Positions 20,959 through 24,116 of a DNA stretch of 24,116 nucleotides are shown piece after piece. This DNA comes from Plantago elongata (Eukaryota > Streptophyta > Magnoliopsida > Lamiales > Plantaginaceae). The notes beneath the pieces are model-generated. The model did not search any database and had not been told where the DNA came from. It saw only the letters and a list, made by a program, of their open reading frames with translations. Both the position numbers and the translations under genes were made by a program. Each line of letters starts with the position of its first letter. The first letter of the stretch is position 1. Location of the stretch: positions 1-24,116 of the forward strand of contig JAYMSP010002469.1 of the NCBI GenBank assembly GCA_036897095.1, in the 5' to 3' direction.

Positions 20959-23084
20959 GAGTATTTACTAATTAAGTATTGAACTATCTGCCTTATAGAA
21001 TAACTAAAGCATACTCTAAATTCTATAGTTAGTACTTTTAAAGGGTAAACTAATACTTGGTAAGACGTATTCCTTTAATACATTAGTTTATAAGTAAAGT
21101 TATACACTAGGAAACACTTTATTATATTATAAAAAAAATAACATTATACTCTAGATACTCTAGCAGTTTTTAAGACATAGTATAAAGGAGTTCCTTACTA
21201 TACCACTATTTAATATAAATTAATATAAAGTATTACTTAGGGTAACTTTTGAGCTCACTATATAATTGTGTGTATTCTTACCTAATAAAGTAACCGCAAA
21301 TATGTATATTATAAATATTTGCCCGTATAAAGAGCTCTTACCAACTAATTAGTCTAAGTGTTAGCTTTATTATAATTTTACCTCAAAAGACCTAGTAATA
21401 GAGTAAACCCTTATAAAAAGAGGAATCCCTTTTTATTACTTAACAATTATTTATGTATTACAAAATAGTTTATCCTTAAACGCGCGTATTTATAGAAAAG
21501 TACTGCATGCTACTACTTAAACTTTAATACAATCTTGTTGTTGTAAAGGTACGCTGTTTCGAAGGGCATTAAGCAAACTTTCTTAATTCTTAATATAATA
21601 AGGGCACTTACATAAAAAAATAGAATACTGGCTCTTTAGTAATTAATTGTATCGATATAGATACCTTTCCTTATATTAACAAGAATATATTTTAAATACT
21701 CTATAGTTTATAAAAATAAGGGTGTCTTATTTATTACTAAGTATTTTAGAGTTTTATAAGATTTATCTTCTTGCGCAATTTATTAATAATAAAAGTATAC
21801 AAATATATAATAAAAGGGGTATTTCTTCTTCATAAGGAAGATGAAATTAGCATCTCATGTTTATAGGTATTATTAATTAAGAAGGAAACTCAAGCAAGTA
21901 AGTGTTACTTTACACTCCAAGATACTTTTTATTAGAGATATAAGTAAATAATGGCTTATTAATACAAAAGAGGGGGTAGTTCCCCTAGCATAATAAATAA
22001 GGTACGAGTATTCCTCTCAATTATAAATAAATATAAAAAGATATAAAGAAAATAGCCCCTTCTTCTCTTTATACAGTGACAGTGTTTAGTCATTTACCTG
22101 GACAGTTTCTTCTTTATACAGAGTGCTATCATTTTAAATAATAATTAAATTTTAGCAAGTATATAAACTTATAAATAAAAGTACCTCCTTCCCTAATAAT
22201 AAATTAAGTTTATATTTCTCTTAGTGTGCACTTAAAATAGTCTAGGTATAGGAAGAGGAAACTCATTCGTTTATTACTTATAGTTCTTTAACCATATTTA
22301 CATTTACTAGGGGCTTGAGTATATTAATGTCTTGATTTAGTCTAATCATTTGTAGATAGTAAATTAAGTGAACCTACCTAGAACACTTTATTTTATTAAT
22401 AAAAGCTTTAGTTTATAAATTCGTTTAGGAATCCAATCCCTATTACTATATAACTTTTTTAATGAAAAGCACTCTAACTCTTAGTAAAGAGAACTAATTA
22501 AGTCTTACCTATAATAATCTAATAGGAAAAGTAATAGGACCTATATAGTTCCTCTCTAAAGAAAAAGCAAGCTGCCTTAATAAATATGTGTACTACTTAT
22601 AATAATTGTATAATAAAACCTTTATTATAGTAAAGAGGAGCGCTATTACTAGCTTTAAATAATAAAGCACAATTTAAAAGAGGCATTCTCCGTTGCTTAG
22701 CTAGACAATTTAATAGTTAGATGATAGATAGGCTTTTTTATTCCTAAATACTAATAAAAAGTACCTTAATCATTTAATGATTAATAATAAGATAAAAAAA
22801 CTCCCTTAGCAATATTTAAGAAATGAACTTTTATAAAGGTATGTAATTAAGGGTTAAGTAATCTAGGAAATATTCAACCTCTTCTCCTTTACGTGCTATT
22901 TATGTGCATTGCATCTCTTTATGTACTATAAAATGTAAAAAAAGTAATGGACTTTTCTATATATATAATGGCGTATAAGAAGAAACATAGAGAAATTTAA
23001 TAATATATGGTTATATATAAAGGCGCTCTATATCTTATTAAATATAATAAGTATGTATAACTAGCACTTTCTCCTCCTGAAGTA

Positions 23085-23096
23085 TTCCTTGTAGTA
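23085..23096 (+). repeat. Short direct match to the left flank (copy B)
   Basis: TTCCTTGTAGTA matches 833-844 exactly, with loosely similar pyrimidine-rich DNA just upstream. Possible trace of a repeat family shared by the two flanks. Chance is not excluded. Confidence 0.2.
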
Positions 23097-23733
23097 GTTT
23101 AAGTCTTAAATATTATTCTTTAGTAATAGACTCTTTCTTAAGGTACTCCCTTTCTAGAACATGGATTAAGAGATAAAACTCCTCTATACTCTCGCATTTT
23201 TTTATAAATAATTAGAGCAAAGTATTTGGAATATCCTAATTAATAAGGAGCGAAGTATACTATTTTATGTAAAAAAAACTCTCTTTCTTCTTCATAAATC
23301 TTTTATGGCATTTCTTAAGCAATTTTTTATAACTATAAAGCAAATACATAGGTATTCTAGTTAAACACGCTTTCTTAAAGGAAGTAATCACTCTTACGTA
23401 TGGTACCTTATTATTTATTGCACTAATATATTTGTAGAAGAGAAAATTAACTAAGCATTACTTCTTTTATAGAATTTATTTATATAGTTTATACTTTAAT
23501 AATAATGTTTATGGGGAACTCAATCAAATATTTAACTTTAAGTAGAAACTATTTAGTAATAGTGGAGGCGTAGTACACTCCCCTCTATTATATAAAAGCT
23601 ACTGGTATTTATGGTACCTTTTTGAAATAGTTAAGTCTTTCTAAGTACTTTTGGTTAAGCTCAAACCATTCTACTAGTAAATATAATTAAGGATAATATA
23701 AATAATTTCACTAAGTTCTCTCTAGAGGTAATG

Positions 23734-23747
23734 ATATATATATATAT
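23734..23747. repeat. (AT)7 microsatellite
   Basis: Seven AT units (14 bases) inside the RIP-degraded right flank. A simple sequence tract. Confidence 0.7.
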
Positions 23748-24116
23748 TAAGGTATAATAGTAGAGCTTTCCTTTAATAAGGTACTATAGAATCACTATAT
23801 TTCTTAAGCCTTTTATTGTACTATGTAAGATTAAAGATCTCCCCTTGAAAAATTTTATCCCTTGATATAAGACGTTTTAGCTTAATACTTCAAGATCCTA
23901 CGTATAATAGAGTAAAGTAATTATTACATAAAAGAAGACTGCATGCATTATATTATAAGTTACTCGTGCTTTACCTTTACATCTTTATAGGGTTTCTAGA
24001 GTTGCTGAAGGAGGGTATGCTTTATTATTTAAAGTTAAGCTAATAGGTACAAATTATATTTAAGGAGTACACAGAAAGAGGGCACTCACCCTCTTACTCA
24101 TAGAAGGTACCAGTTT

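Larger units (their letters stand above)
20930..24116. repeat. RIP-degraded repeat DNA, right flank (family not identified)
   Basis: From about 20930 the sequence has the same TA-rich, CA- and TG-poor pattern as the left flank. Row 22501-22560 contains no CA and no TG but two AC and three GT. All frames are closed at short intervals. A few words resemble the left flank, such as TTCCTTGTAGTA, but I could not extend a convincing alignment, so it is not shown that both flanks belong to one family. It continues past the end of the window. No terminal repeats, target duplications or protein remnants were seen. Confidence 0.7.

Noticed and set aside
1-24116. tRNA, rRNA, telomere repeat or CRISPR array
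   Set aside because: I looked for the GGTTCGANTCC box, TTAGGG arrays and regularly spaced identical repeats, and found none. TTAGGG occurs only singly.
1-24116. Mitochondrial or plasmid origin because of the high AT content
   Set aside because: No conserved mitochondrial gene fragment or long open frame appears, and the CA/TG depletion in blocks fits nuclear RIP better.

Overview
The window looks like a gene-poor, AT-rich block of a fungal nuclear genome, most likely from a filamentous ascomycete. The main evidence is dinucleotide composition. Long stretches are rich in TA and very poor in CA and TG, while AC, GT and CG-containing words survive. That is the known trace of repeat-induced point mutation (RIP), which turns CpA into TpA on both strands of duplicated DNA. 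For example, row 1741-1800 has no CA and no TG against two AC and two GT, and row 22501-22560 has none against two AC and three GT. I cannot name the species.

Layout: positions 1 to about 8335 are RIP-degraded repeat DNA with no surviving gene. From about 8336 to 14100 the TA excess drops, CA and TG return, and the DNA looks like AT-rich sequence that RIP did not touch, or touched little. From about 14100 to 16860 the signal is mixed, with a small GC-richer patch at 14611-14760. Positions 16860-18050 hold the most structured part of the window: a 76-codon open frame on the minus strand and a cluster of diverged short direct repeats at 17103-17733. Positions about 18360-19330 again look RIP-affected, and about 19330-20930 do not. 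From about 20930 to the end the composition returns to the strong RIP pattern of the left flank.

I recognise no protein family, tRNA, rRNA, telomere repeat or CRISPR array. The longest open frames are short, on the minus strand, and mostly explained by T-rich composition. One of them, the longest, contains no ATG. The genes cannot be said to work together because no gene is established. The most plausible reading is heterochromatin: an AT-isochore, or possibly a pericentromeric or centromeric segment, where dead repeats flank a roughly 12.6-kb less mutated core. The region boundaries are visual estimates, good to perhaps 50-100 bases.
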